DNA of 64,000 bases from Nocardioides perillae (lineage in GTDB: Bacteria > Actinomycetota > Actinomycetes > Propionibacteriales > Nocardioidaceae). The stretch spans positions 1,612,001 to 1,676,000 of the forward strand of contig NZ_JACCAC010000001.1 in NCBI RefSeq assembly GCF_013409425.1. The letters are read 5' to 3'. Each line of letters opens with the position of its first letter. The first letter of the stretch is position 1. Below the pieces are notes generated by a model. That model did not search any database. It was not told the origin of the DNA and was given only the letters and a program-made list of their open reading frames with translations. This document shows positions 30,325 to 38,503 of the stretch, piece after piece. A program made the position numbers and the translations under genes.

Positions 30325-31335
30325 CTACGGGCGCGGCTCCACCGCTGCGGGGGAGACCCGGAGCTCCAGGCCCGGCCGCCCGTCGGGCCGCGGGCCCGCG
30401 GCGACGAGGCGCCAGCCGTGCGCGAAGCAGGCCACCGCGAGCAGGCCCGCCTCGCCGCGCGGCCCGTCGTCGGCGAGCAGTCGCTCCCCGCCGCCCGCGG
30501 TCACGACCGCCGCCCCCGCCACCCTCGCCAGCACCGCCGCGAGCTCGTCGAGGCCCACCGCACTGCCGTACGGCGTGCTCGTGGCCGGGTCGCCGACCAG
30601 GGCGGTCACCACGGCCTCGCGCGCGCCGTAGCCGAAGAGGTCGCCGCCCTCCCGCCGCACCAGGGCGCGGGCGCCCGGCCCGTCGTCCGCCGGCGGCAGC
30701 AGCAGGTCGGCACGGCCGCGCACGACCGCGAAGGGGCGCCCGGCGAGCTTGCCCTGCGCCAGCTCGGCGGCGCCGGCGAGCTCGTCGGCGACCGCGGGCG
30801 CCGTGACGGCGAGCTCGTTGCCGTGGGCGTCGTGGCGGCCGGCGTAGTCCTCCAGCACGCGCAGCCCGGCCGCGCCGACGGCGATGTCGGTCTGGCCCTC
30901 GCGCCACGCGCGGCCGGCGGTGTCGGTGACGACGACGCCGAGGTGCCGATCGGTGCGGGCCTGCAGGTCGGCGCGCAACCGGGCCGCGGAGGCGTCGGGG
31001 TCGACCGGGAGCAGCACGACCTGGCCGCGCGCCACGTTGGAGGCGTCGATGCCGGCGGCGGCCATCGTGAGGCCGTGGTGGGTGCGCACGATCGTGGTCG
31101 GCCCGCGGCGCGCCACGACCCGGGCGGTCTCGCCGGCCAGCGCGGCCTCGCGGTCGCCGGGGCGCACCCGACCCTCGGCCTTCGAGACCACCTTGCTGGT
31201 GACCACGACGACGTCGCCGTCGGCCAGCGCCTCGCCCGCGGCGGCGAGCGCGTCGAGCAGCAGCGCCGCGAGGTCGGCGCCGGCGGCCACCTCGGGCACC
31301 CCGTCGGGCGCGAGGACGGTGAGGCGCCCGGTCAC
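30325..31335 (-). CDS. cofE: Coenzyme F420-0:L-glutamate ligase (FbiB/CofE domain, no nitroreductase domain)
   Basis: A 336-residue protein whose first about 240 residues are a CofE domain: GDVVVVTSKVVSKAEGR, the VRTHHGLTMAAAGIDASN stretch with metal/F420 ligands, and VVVTDTAGRAWREGQTDIAVG. It adds glutamates to F420-0. The remaining about 90 residues (from EGGDLFGYGAREAVV) are not the C-terminal nitroreductase domain of mycobacterial FbiB (448 residues), so dehydro-F420 reduction must be elsewhere or handled differently. It starts 7 bp after cofD. Confidence 0.9.
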   Translation of the reverse strand: MTGRLTVLAPDGVPEVAAGADLAALLLDALAAAGEALADGDVVVVTSKVVSKAEGRVRPGDREAALAGETARVVARRGPTTIVRTHHGLTMAAAGIDASNVARGQVVLLPVDPDASAARLRADLQARTDRHLGVVVTDTAGRAWREGQTDIAVGAAGLRVLEDYAGRHDAHGNELAVTAPAVADELAGAAELAQGKLAGRPFAVVRGRADLLLPPADDGPGARALVRREGGDLFGYGAREAVVTALVGDPATSTPYGSAVGLDELAAVLARVAGAAVVTAGGGERLLADDGPRGEAGLLAVACFAHGWRLVAAGPRPDGRPGLELRVSPAAVEPRP

Positions 31336-31342
31336 GGCCGCC

Positions 31343-32362
31343 TCACCGGACGCCGACGAGGTCGAGGGCGGCGACCGCCATCGCCGCGGTGGCGTCGAGG
31401 TCGGTCATCATCAGCGGCACGGCGCGCGCCGCGATGCCGGCGGCCTCCACGCCGGCGACCTCGTCGGCGTCGCGGGTGTCGACCAGCCAGGCGTCGAGCA
31501 CGCCCGGCACGCCGTCGGTGCCGGTGCCGCTGCGCGCGCCGTGGTGCCGCGCGACCGCGCCGGCGGACACCTCGACGCCGATCGCCGTGAGCACCTGGCG
31601 CGCCATGCCGTGCACGTGGTCGCGCCCGACGACGGGGGAGAGGCCGACGACGGGGGCGGGCGAGCGGCGCAGCGCGTCGCGCACGCCCGGCACCCCGAGC
31701 ACGGTGCCGAGCGAGACGACGGGGTTGGAGGGCGGGAGCACGACCACGTCGGTCTCGGTGAGGGCCTCGAGCACGCCCGGCGCCGGTGCGGACTCCGCGA
31801 GCCCGACCGGGACGACGGCGAGCGCGGGCACCGCGGCGCGCAGGCGCACCCAGTACTCCTGGAAGTGCACCACCCGCTGACCGCTCGGCGACCCCTCGTC
31901 GGGCACCGCGACGTGCGTCTCGACCCGGTCGTCGGTCATCGGCAGCAACCGCACGCCCGGCTGCCAGCGCCGGCACAGCGCCTCGGTGACCGCCGAGAGC
32001 GGGTAGCCCGCCTCCAGCATCTGGGTGCGCACCAGGTGGGTGGCCACGTCGCGGTCGCCGAGACCGAACCACGTCGGCTCCACCCCGTAGGCCGCGAGCT
32101 CCTCCTTGACGTGCCACGTCTCGTCGCGCCGGCCCCACCCGCGCTCGAGGTCGATGCCGTCGCCGAGGGTGTACATCACGGTGTCGAGGTCGGGGCACAC
32201 CTTGAGGCCGTGGACCCACAGGTCGTCGGCGGTGTTGGCCACCACCGTGACCTCGGTCGTCGCGTCGCCCCCGGGCACGAGCCCGGTGCGCAGGCCGTGG
32301 AGCAGGCCGCGCAGGAAGCGGGCCCCGCCGACGCCGCCGGACAGCACCGTGATCTTCTGCAT
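31343..32362 (-). CDS. cofD: 2-phospho-L-lactate transferase (FbiA/CofD)
   Basis: A 339-residue CofD enzyme transferring the phospholactyl or phosphoenolpyruvyl group to Fo, the first committed F420 step in this pair. Signature segments are VLSGGVGGARFLRGL (about residues 6-20), VVANTADDLWVHGLKVCPDLDTVMYTL (about 47-73) and PPSNPVVSLGTVLGVPG (about 222). The ATG at 32362 begins directly at the family start (MQKITVLSG); an in-frame GTG at 32392 is an alternative. It faces the divergent whiB. The cofD-cofE-whiB arrangement resembles fbiA-fbiB-whiB2 of mycobacteria. Confidence 0.95.
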   Translation of the reverse strand: MQKITVLSGGVGGARFLRGLLHGLRTGLVPGGDATTEVTVVANTADDLWVHGLKVCPDLDTVMYTLGDGIDLERGWGRRDETWHVKEELAAYGVEPTWFGLGDRDVATHLVRTQMLEAGYPLSAVTEALCRRWQPGVRLLPMTDDRVETHVAVPDEGSPSGQRVVHFQEYWVRLRAAVPALAVVPVGLAESAPAPGVLEALTETDVVVLPPSNPVVSLGTVLGVPGVRDALRRSPAPVVGLSPVVGRDHVHGMARQVLTAIGVEVSAGAVARHHGARSGTGTDGVPGVLDAWLVDTRDADEVAGVEAAGIAARAVPLMMTDLDATAAMAVAALDLVGVR

Positions 32363-32454
32363 GCGCCCAGCCTGCCCCACGCCGGCCTCCACCCCCGCGG
32401 GTGGCGCTGGTCGAGACCAGTGCCGGTACCCCGTCGGCCATACCAGATGCGGGC

Positions 32455-32484
32455 TTGACTACCGGTGTACGACAGGCATGTAAT
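32455..32484 (+). promoter_or_regulatory. Putative whiB promoter (-35 TTGACT, -10 TGTAAT)
   Basis: TTGACT (32455-32460) and TGTAAT (32479-32484) are 18 nt apart in a relatively AT-richer patch between cofD and whiB. Transcription would start near 32491, leaving a leader of about 105 nt before the whiB GTG. Confidence 0.55.
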
Positions 32485-32500
32485 TCCAGTCGTGTCACCG

Positions 32501-32510
32501 TCACCGGTGA
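32501..32510. promoter_or_regulatory. Perfect palindrome TCACCGGTGA in the whiB leader
   Basis: A 10-bp perfect palindrome, preceded by an overlapping GTCACCGTCACC direct pair, lies just downstream of the predicted start point. Possible operator; the binding protein is unknown. Confidence 0.35.
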
Positions 32511-32597
32511 GCACCCGCGGGACCGCCGGTCCCCGGGCGGTGGTGGAGGCCGTGGGGACGGTCCCGCGAGGGGCCACAAGGGTCGGAAGGGGTAGTC

Positions 32598-32849
32598 GTG
32601 AGAGAGCTTTTCCTCGTCGACGAGACCGAGGAGGACGGGTGGCAGGAGCGCGCGCTGTGCGCGCAGACCGACCCCGAGGCGTTCTTCCCGGAGAAGGGCG
32701 GGTCCACCCGCGAGGCCAAGAAGGTGTGCTTGACGTGCGAGGTGCAGACCGACTGCCTCGAGTACGCCCTGGGCAACGACGAGCGCTTCGGCATCTGGGG
32801 CGGGCTCTCGGAGCGGGAGCGCCGCAAGCTGAAGAAGCGCGCGGTCTGA
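32598..32849 (+). CDS. whiB2: WhiB-family iron-sulfur regulator (WhiB2-like)
   Basis: An 83-residue Wbl protein with four cluster-binding cysteines at 21, 44, 47 and 53 (spacing C-x22-C-x2-C-x5-C), the FGIWGGLS turn (about residue 64) and a basic C-terminal RERRKLKKR for DNA contact. Wbl proteins bind a [4Fe-4S] cluster and partner with the primary sigma factor. Position next to cofD/cofE and upstream of DUF3499/manB supports a WhiB2/WhmD-type assignment, which controls septation in mycobacteria and Streptomyces. A perfect hairpin follows the gene. Confidence 0.93.
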   Translation: MRELFLVDETEEDGWQERALCAQTDPEAFFPEKGGSTREAKKVCLTCEVQTDCLEYALGNDERFGIWGGLSERERRKLKKRAV

Positions 32850-32867
32850 GCGCGGGCTGAGCGTGGA

Positions 32868-32891
32868 CCGGTCGCACCCTGGTGCGACCGG
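32868..32891 (+). terminator. Perfect 11-bp hairpin after whiB
   Basis: CCGGTCGCACC and GGTGCGACCGG are separated by CT and form an 11-bp stem 19 nt after the whiB stop. There is no U-tract, as is common for actinobacterial terminators. It insulates the following GT2 promoter. Confidence 0.7.
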
Positions 32892-32936
32892 CCCACCGTC
32901 AGCCCGGGCACCCGCCGCCGGACGCGGCGCCGCCCG

Positions 32937-32942
32937 TAGGGT
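32937..32942 (+). promoter_or_regulatory. Putative -10 (TAGGGT), leaderless GT2/membrane protein
   Basis: TAGGGT ends 8 nt before the GTG at 32951 and just downstream of the whiB terminator hairpin. Confidence 0.55.
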
Positions 32943-32950
32943 GGTCGGCC

Positions 32951-35900
32951 GTGACCCACCCCTCGTCCTCGCTGCCGCCGGCACCGCAGCCGTCGCCGGC
33001 GTGGCCGTCGGTGGGCGTGGTGCTCGTCAGCCGTGACGGTGCCCGGTGGCTGCCCGCGACGCTGGCCGGGCTGGCCGAACAGAGCGTCGCGCCGGCCCAC
33101 GTGCGCGCGGTCGACGCCGGGAGCAAGGACGCCACGCCCGACCTGCTGCGGGAGGCACTCGGCCCCGAGGCCGTGCTCGCCGCGCCGGGGTCGGCGGGCT
33201 TCCCCACCTCGGTGCGGCTCGCCGTCGAGGCGCTGCCGCCCACCGAGTGGGTGTGGCTGCTGCACGACGACGCACGCCCCGCTCCCGACGCGCTCGAGCG
33301 CCTGCTGTCGGCCGCGGCCGCCGACCCGGGTGCCGCGGTCCTCGGCCCCAAGCTGCGCGAGTGGCCGTCGCTGCGCCGCCTGCTCGAGCTGGGCGTCACG
33401 ATCTCGGGCACCGGTCGGCGCGAGACCGGGCTCGAGCGGGGGGAGTACGACCAGGGCCAGCACGACGACGTGCGCGAGGTGCTCGCCGTCAACACCGCGG
33501 GCATGCTCGTGCGCCGCAGCGTCTGGGACGAGCTCGACGGTCTCGACGAGCAGCTGCCGGTCTTCGGCAACGACCTCGACCTCGGCTGGCGCACGGCCCT
33601 GGCCGGTCACCGCACCCTGGTGGTGCCGACGGCCGTCGTCTTCCACGCCGAGGCCGCCCACCGCGGGGTGCGGCGCACACCCCTGACCGGGCGCCACACC
33701 CACTACGCCGAGCGGCGCGCGGCCCTGTGGACCCTGCTCGCCAACGGCTCGGCACGCAGCCTGCCGTGGCGGGTCCTGCGGCTCACGCTGGGCACGCTGC
33801 TGCGCGTGCTCGGCTTCCTGCTGGTGCGCGCGGTCGGGCAGGCGCTCGACGAGCTGGCCGCGCTCGTGTCGGTGCTCTCGCGCCCCGGCGAGCTGCGGCG
33901 GGCCCGACGTCGCCGCCGCGCCGCGCGCGAGGCACGCGCCGCCGGCGGTGCGCCGGCGGTCGCCCCGGGCGACGTGCGCCGGCTGCTCGCGCCCTGGTGG
34001 CTGCCCTACCGCCACGGCCTGGACGCGGTCTCCGACGTCGTGGCCGCGGCCACCGTGCAGGCCCAGGACGTCGCCGAGCGGCGTCGCGCCGCCGCCGCGG
34101 CCGAGCGCGCCGCCCAGGAGCGCGCCGCCCAGGAGCGTGCCGCGGTGCGCGCCGGTGCGCCGCCGCGCGCGCCCGTCCCCGGCGGCGTCGTGGCCGGGCA
34201 GGGCAACCAGGCCGGGCGGGTCGGCCCGTCCGGCCGGTCCGGCCGGTCCGGCCAGGGCGCGGACGAGGAGGACGCGCTGCTCGCCCAGGACGGTGGCCTG
34301 CTCGCACGCGTCGTCACCGACCCGGTCGCCGTGGTGCTGGCCGTCGGCACCGTGCTGCTGCTCGTGGGCGCGGCCGACGCCTTCGGCGTCGTCGACGCGC
34401 CGGGCCTGCCGCCCGCGCCCGCGGCCGTGGGTGACTGGTGGGCCCTGCACGCCGCCTCGACCCACGCCCTCGGCACCGGCAGCGAGGTGCCGGCGCCGGG
34501 CTACGTCGCGGTGCTGGCCGTCCTCGCCACCCTGCTCGCCCCGCTCGGGCTCGGCCCGGGCGCGGTCGTCTCGCTGCTCCTCTGGCTGGCCGCCCCCGTG
34601 GCCGGGTGGGGAGCCTGGCGGCTGCTGCGGGTCGTGGGTCACCTCGAGGACGCCCGGGGTGCGCCGCGGTGGCTGCTCGCGCTGGGGGCCGGGACCTATG
34701 CGCTGGTCCCGCTGACCTCGGGCGCCTGGGCCGAGGGACGGCTCGGCACCGTGGTGGCCGCCGCCCTGCTGCCGTGGCTGGCGCACGCCGCGCTCGGCTT
34801 CGCCGACCCCGAGGCCGACCGCCGGTGGCGGGCGGCCTGGCGCACCGCCCTGCTGCTCGCCGTCACCAGCGCGGCCAGCCCGGTCGCCTGGCCGACGGCG
34901 CTGCTGCTCGCCGTCGTCGTGCTCGGTGCGGCCGCGCTCCTCGCCCCGCGCGCCGTGCGTGCACCCGCCACCTGGGCGCCCCCGGCCGTCGCGCTCCTGG
35001 CGGTGCCGGTGCTCCTCGCGCCCTGGGTGGTGCCCCTGCTGTGGACCGGCGGGGCCGAGGTGCTGCTGCTCGACCTCGGCCGGCTGCCGTCGCCGCGCGT
35101 CGGCGCGCTGGACCTCGCCACCGGCCGTCTGGGCGGCAGCGGGGCGCCGGCCTGGCCGGGGCTGCTGCTGGCGTGCCTCGCGCTGCTGGGGCTCGTGCCG
35201 CGCCGCACCCGGGTCGTGGCGCTGCTGTGCTGGCTGGTGGCGCTCGCGGTCGCGGCCCTCGCCGCGGCCCTCAGCCGGGTCACCCTCGACCTGCCGGGCA
35301 CCACCACCGGGCCCGGCCTCGGCTTCCTCGTCGTGCTCGCGCAGGGGGTGCTCGTGACGGCCGCCTTCACCGGCGGCCTCGCCCTGCCCGCGCTGCGTGC
35401 GCGTGCACGGGCAGCGGCCGGGCCCCGCGCCCTGCTGCTCGGCGCTCCCGCGCTGGTCGCGCTCGCGGCCGCGGTGCTCGTGCCGCTCGCCGGCCTGGGG
35501 TGGTTCCTGGCCGCCGACGACCGCCTCGAGGACGGCGCCGACCCCGAGGTCCCGGCGTACATGGCCCAGGAGGCGGCGCTGCCCGGCGGCCCGGGTGTGC
35601 TGGTCGTGCGCGGCGATGTCGACGCGGGGCTGCGGTGGACGGTGCTGCGCGGCGACGGTCTGACCGCGGGCGAGGACGAGCCGCTCGTGCTGGCCGCGGA
35701 GGACCGCGGGCTGACGGCGGCCGTCCGTGGCCTGGTCACCAGCCCGTCGCCCGACCTGGTGGGCGACCTCGCCGAGCGGGGCCTGGGCTACGTCGTGCTC
35801 CCGGCGCCCGTCGACGGCAGTGTCGCCGCCGTGCTCGACAGCGCCACGGGCCTCGAGCAGGCGAGCGCCGAGGACCGGTCGACCCGGGCGTGGGCGGTCG

Positions 35901-36043
35901 TGCCCGAGGACGGCTCGCCGGTGGTCGCCGACGCGGTCGACCGCGAGGTCGCCTGGTGGCGGTGGGTGCTGCTGGGCCTGCAGGCCCTCGCCGTGGTGGT
36001 CGTCGCGGTGCTCGCCGGACCGACGCGGGAGGGCGCGCGGTGA
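32951..36043 (+). CDS. Large GT2 glycosyltransferase fused to a polytopic membrane region
   Basis: A 1030-residue protein. Residues about 20-260 are a GT2 fold: VGVVLVSRDGARWL, VDAGSKDATPDLL, WLLHDDARPAPDAL (metal DD) and FGNDLDLGWRTALAGH. Then comes an Arg/Ala-rich linker with AQERA repeats (about 375-400), SGRSGRSG repeats (about 424-434), and about twelve hydrophobic segments (about 455-870). The external C-terminus (about 870-1010) ends in a last helix. The DUF5719 gene follows with 4-bp overlap. This fused type with a DUF5719 partner is common in actinobacteria, but its glycan is unknown. It may modify a lipid-linked envelope sugar. Confidence 0.85.
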   Translation: MTHPSSSLPPAPQPSPAWPSVGVVLVSRDGARWLPATLAGLAEQSVAPAHVRAVDAGSKDATPDLLREALGPEAVLAAPGSAGFPTSVRLAVEALPPTEWVWLLHDDARPAPDALERLLSAAAADPGAAVLGPKLREWPSLRRLLELGVTISGTGRRETGLERGEYDQGQHDDVREVLAVNTAGMLVRRSVWDELDGLDEQLPVFGNDLDLGWRTALAGHRTLVVPTAVVFHAEAAHRGVRRTPLTGRHTHYAERRAALWTLLANGSARSLPWRVLRLTLGTLLRVLGFLLVRAVGQALDELAALVSVLSRPGELRRARRRRRAAREARAAGGAPAVAPGDVRRLLAPWWLPYRHGLDAVSDVVAAATVQAQDVAERRRAAAAAERAAQERAAQERAAVRAGAPPRAPVPGGVVAGQGNQAGRVGPSGRSGRSGQGADEEDALLAQDGGLLARVVTDPVAVVLAVGTVLLLVGAADAFGVVDAPGLPPAPAAVGDWWALHAASTHALGTGSEVPAPGYVAVLAVLATLLAPLGLGPGAVVSLLLWLAAPVAGWGAWRLLRVVGHLEDARGAPRWLLALGAGTYALVPLTSGAWAEGRLGTVVAAALLPWLAHAALGFADPEADRRWRAAWRTALLLAVTSAASPVAWPTALLLAVVVLGAAALLAPRAVRAPATWAPPAVALLAVPVLLAPWVVPLLWTGGAEVLLLDLGRLPSPRVGALDLATGRLGGSGAPAWPGLLLACLALLGLVPRRTRVVALLCWLVALAVAALAAALSRVTLDLPGTTTGPGLGFLVVLAQGVLVTAAFTGGLALPALRARARAAAGPRALLLGAPALVALAAAVLVPLAGLGWFLAADDRLEDGADPEVPAYMAQEAALPGGPGVLVVRGDVDAGLRWTVLRGDGLTAGEDEPLVLAAEDRGLTAAVRGLVTSPSPDLVGDLAERGLGYVVLPAPVDGSVAAVLDSATGLEQASAEDRSTRAWAVVPEDGSPVVADAVDREVAWWRWVLLGLQALAVVVVAVLAGPTREGAR

Positions 36044-37527
36044 GCCGCCGCGTCGCGCGCGCCTCGCGCCGCCTCGAGGGCACGGTCGTCGCCGCCGTGC
36101 TCGTGCCCCTGCTCACCGTCGCCGCGGTGCTGGGCCTCGACCCCGGCCCGCGTGGCGGCACCGGCGCGTCCGGGCTGGGTCCGGCCGCCGAGGCGCCGCT
36201 CGAGGCCGTCGACCTCGGCTGCCCGGCGGCCGGACCGGCACCCCGGCTGCTGGTCGCTGCACCCGGTGTCGCACCCGGTGCCGGACCCGGTGCCGACGCC
36301 GGGGGTGCCCCGGTGGGGTCGGTCGCGGTCGACCGCGTCACCTCGGGTGGCGGGCCCGCGGCTCGCTCGGCCGTGCCGGCGGACGGTGCCGGGGAGGAGT
36401 CGGCGCCGGTGCGCCGCGTGCGCGCCGGGGGCGCGGCGGCGGTCGTGCGGGGTCGCGGCGACCTCGCGCCCGGCCTGCTCGCGCTGCGCCTCGCCGGTGG
36501 GGCCACGGGCGCGGCCGCCGTCGCCTGCCCCGCGCCCGCCCCCGAGCAGTGGTTCACCGGTGTCGGCGCCGGTGCCACCCACGCCTCGGTGCTCGAGCTC
36601 GTGAACCCTGACGCCGGGCCCGCGGTCGCGGACGTGACGGTGCTCGACGCCACCGGCACGGCCGACGTGCCCGCGCTGCGCGGGCTCACCGTGCCCGGTC
36701 GCGACGTGCTGCGCCTCGACCTCGCCACCGTCGCACCGCGCCGCGGGGAGCTGGCCCTGCGCGTCGTCGTGACGCGCGGTCGCCTGGCCACCTCCGTGCT
36801 GGACCGGGTCGACCGTCTCGGCCGCGACGGGGTCCGCCAGGACTGGCTGCCGGCTCAGTCCGCGCCTGCCCGCGACCTCGCGCTGCCGGGCCTGCTGCCC
36901 GGCGCGGGTGCCCGCACCCTCGTCGTCACCAACCCGGGCGAGGACGAGGCACGGGTGCAGGTGCAGGTCGTGACGCCCGACTCCACGCTCGCGCCCGTCG
37001 GGCTCGAGCCGGTCGTCGTCGAGCCCGGCACGGTCGAGGTGGTCGACCTCTCGACCGTGCTCGCCCGCGAGGCCGCCGCCGGCGCGGTCGCGCTCGCGCT
37101 CGACTCGGGCGCGCCGGTCACGGCCACGCTGCGCCAGTCGGTGGCCGGCGGGCTCGCCCACGCGGTCGGCACGGCCCCCGTGGCGGCGGCGACGGCCCTG
37201 CTGCCACCCGGCCGCTCGCGGCTGGTGCTCGTGCCGGGCCGCACCGTCGCGACCGCCACCGTGCGTGCCTGGACCGCCGACGGGGTGGCGCTGCGACCGC
37301 TGCGCCGCGAGCTCGACCCCGGCCGCGCCGCGGTGGTGCGCCTGCCGGCGCGCGCGGCCCGCGTGGCGCTCGAGGTGGCCGGCACCGACCCCGCCGGCGA
37401 CCCCGCGCAGGTCGCCGCCGCGCTGCTGACGACCGGGAGTCGCCGCGGCACCGGCGCGGTCGTGCTGCCGCTGGTGGCGTCGGTCGACCGGGCCCTCGTG
37501 CCGCAGGTCGGCCCCGGCCTGCCCTGA
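36040..37527 (+). CDS. DUF5719 family exported protein
   Basis: A 495-residue protein with an N-terminal anchor or signal helix (about residues 14-34), a Pro/Gly/Ala-rich stretch (about 40-130), and a mostly beta C-terminal part that fits DUF5719: PEQWFTGVGAGATHASVLELVNPDAGPAVADV (about 170-200) and repeated strand-rich modules. It is likely extracytoplasmic. The GTG overlaps the preceding GT stop, so it is probably a functional partner of that transferase. No enzymatic motif is visible. Confidence 0.8.
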   Translation: MSRRVARASRRLEGTVVAAVLVPLLTVAAVLGLDPGPRGGTGASGLGPAAEAPLEAVDLGCPAAGPAPRLLVAAPGVAPGAGPGADAGGAPVGSVAVDRVTSGGGPAARSAVPADGAGEESAPVRRVRAGGAAAVVRGRGDLAPGLLALRLAGGATGAAAVACPAPAPEQWFTGVGAGATHASVLELVNPDAGPAVADVTVLDATGTADVPALRGLTVPGRDVLRLDLATVAPRRGELALRVVVTRGRLATSVLDRVDRLGRDGVRQDWLPAQSAPARDLALPGLLPGAGARTLVVTNPGEDEARVQVQVVTPDSTLAPVGLEPVVVEPGTVEVVDLSTVLAREAAAGAVALALDSGAPVTATLRQSVAGGLAHAVGTAPVAAATALLPPGRSRLVLVPGRTVATATVRAWTADGVALRPLRRELDPGRAAVVRLPARAARVALEVAGTDPAGDPAQVAAALLTTGSRRGTGAVVLPLVASVDRALVPQVGPGLP

Positions 37528-37543
37528 CCCTGGTCCGGCCGGC

Positions 37544-37981
37544 TCAGGGCTCGTAGCGGGGGTCGACGTCCTCCGGGTCGAGGCCGAGGAGCTCGGCGAC
37601 CTGCTCGACGACGACCGTCAGGAGGAGGTCCTCGAGGTCGGCCCGCGACGCGGCGCGGTGCTCGACCGGGCGGCGGAAGAGCACGACGCGGGCGGGGCGG
37701 GTGCCCTGCCCGGGCACGAGCGAGGCCAGCGGCACCTCGCCCTCCCAGTCGTCGGGCAGGTGCGGCACGTCCTCCACGGCGTACTCGACGAGGCCGAGGC
37801 GGTCCGACCACCGGGCGTCGACCTCGGCGACGACGTCGAGCGCGAGCCGGTCGAACCGCTCCCGCGGGGTGCGGACCACCGAGCGGCCGCCGCCGGCCGG
37901 GGGCGGGGCGAGCACGCCGGGCCCGCGCTGGCCGCGCCCGCGGCGGTCGCGCCGCCGGGGTCGGGGGTCGGGACCGGGCAC
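37544..37981 (-). CDS. Zincin_1 (DUF1025) metallopeptidase-family protein without HExxH
   Basis: A 145-residue protein. The conserved part starts at FDRLALDVVAEVDARW and continues with GLVEYAVEDVP, RVVLFRRPVEHRA and the C-terminal LLTVVVEQVAELLGLDPEDVDPRYEP. In metal-binding relatives the last region carries HExxH; here the place reads VEQVA, so both His are missing and proteolytic activity is unlikely. The GTG at 37981 lies 6 nt from a TAGGAT on its strand. It is divergent from the DUF3499 gene, as in the mycobacterial Rv3259/Rv3258c pair. Confidence 0.8.
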   Translation of the reverse strand: MPGPDPRPRRRDRRGRGQRGPGVLAPPPAGGGRSVVRTPRERFDRLALDVVAEVDARWSDRLGLVEYAVEDVPHLPDDWEGEVPLASLVPGQGTRPARVVLFRRPVEHRAASRADLEDLLLTVVVEQVAELLGLDPEDVDPRYEP

Positions 37982-37987
37982 CGGCCG

Positions 37988-37993
37988 ATCCTA
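37988..37993 (-). promoter_or_regulatory. Putative -10 (TAGGAT), leaderless Zincin_1 gene
   Basis: Reverse-strand TAGGAT ends 6 nt before the GTG at 37981. Confidence 0.5.
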
Positions 37994-38043
37994 GCGACGG
38001 GCGAGCCTGGCGACGGTGGTCCCGGCGACGGGCGAGCCTGGCG
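37994..38043. repeat. 19-bp direct repeat between Zincin_1 and DUF3499 genes
   Basis: GCGACGGGCGAGCCTGGCG occurs exactly at 37994-38012 and again at 38025-38043, a 31-bp step, in the divergent intergenic region. It could be an operator pair or a simple duplication. Confidence 0.7.
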
Positions 38044-38064
38044 GGGCGGCGCGGCGCATCGGGG

Positions 38065-38070
38065 TAGCGT
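38065..38070 (+). promoter_or_regulatory. Putative -10 (TAGCGT), leaderless DUF3499 gene
   Basis: TAGCGT ends 6 nt before the GTG at 38077, downstream of the 19-bp repeats. Confidence 0.5.
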
Positions 38071-38076
38071 GCGCTC

Positions 38077-38481
38077 GTGCAGTCCGCCCGCCGTTGCTCG
38101 CGCACCGCGTGCGGCCGTCCCGCGGTCGCCACGCTGACCTACGTCTACGCCGACCAGACGGCCGTGCTGGGCCCGCTCGCGACCTACGCCGAGCCGCACG
38201 CCTACGACCTGTGCGAGGCCCACAGCGAGCGGCTCTCCGCGCCGCGCGGGTGGGACGTGCTGCGCCTCGCGCGGGAGGTCGACAGCGGGCCGAGCAGCGA
38301 CGACCTGCTCGCGCTCGCCGACGCGGTGCGCGAGGCGGCGCGACCGGTCGCCCCGTCGGTGCGCGGCCCTCGCGGCGCCGTGCCGGGCCCGGCGACGCTC
38401 ACGCCGGAGCAGGAGGCCGACCGCGACGGTGGGCGCGAGACCGCCCGCCGCGGGCACCTCCGGGTGCTCACGACCGACTGA
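38077..38481 (+). CDS. DUF3499 family protein
   Basis: A 134-residue protein. The N-terminal RRCSRTACGRPAVATLTYVYADQTAVLGPL and CEAHSERLSAPRGWDVLRL are characteristic of the actinobacterial DUF3499 family (Rv3258c type). Cys 7, Cys 12, Cys about 46 and a following His suggest a zinc site. Function is unknown. It lies between the Zincin_1 and manB genes in conserved order. Confidence 0.92.
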   Translation: MQSARRCSRTACGRPAVATLTYVYADQTAVLGPLATYAEPHAYDLCEAHSERLSAPRGWDVLRLAREVDSGPSSDDLLALADAVREAARPVAPSVRGPRGAVPGPATLTPEQEADRDGGRETARRGHLRVLTTD

Positions 38482-38490
38482 GCGGACGAC

Positions 38491-38496
38491 TAGGGT
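38491..38496 (+). promoter_or_regulatory. Putative -10 (TAGGGT), leaderless manB
   Basis: TAGGGT ends 7 nt before GTG 38504. An alternative GTG at 38495 would overlap the hexamer, supporting 38504 as the start. Confidence 0.55.
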
Positions 38497-38503
38497 GCTG
38501 GTC

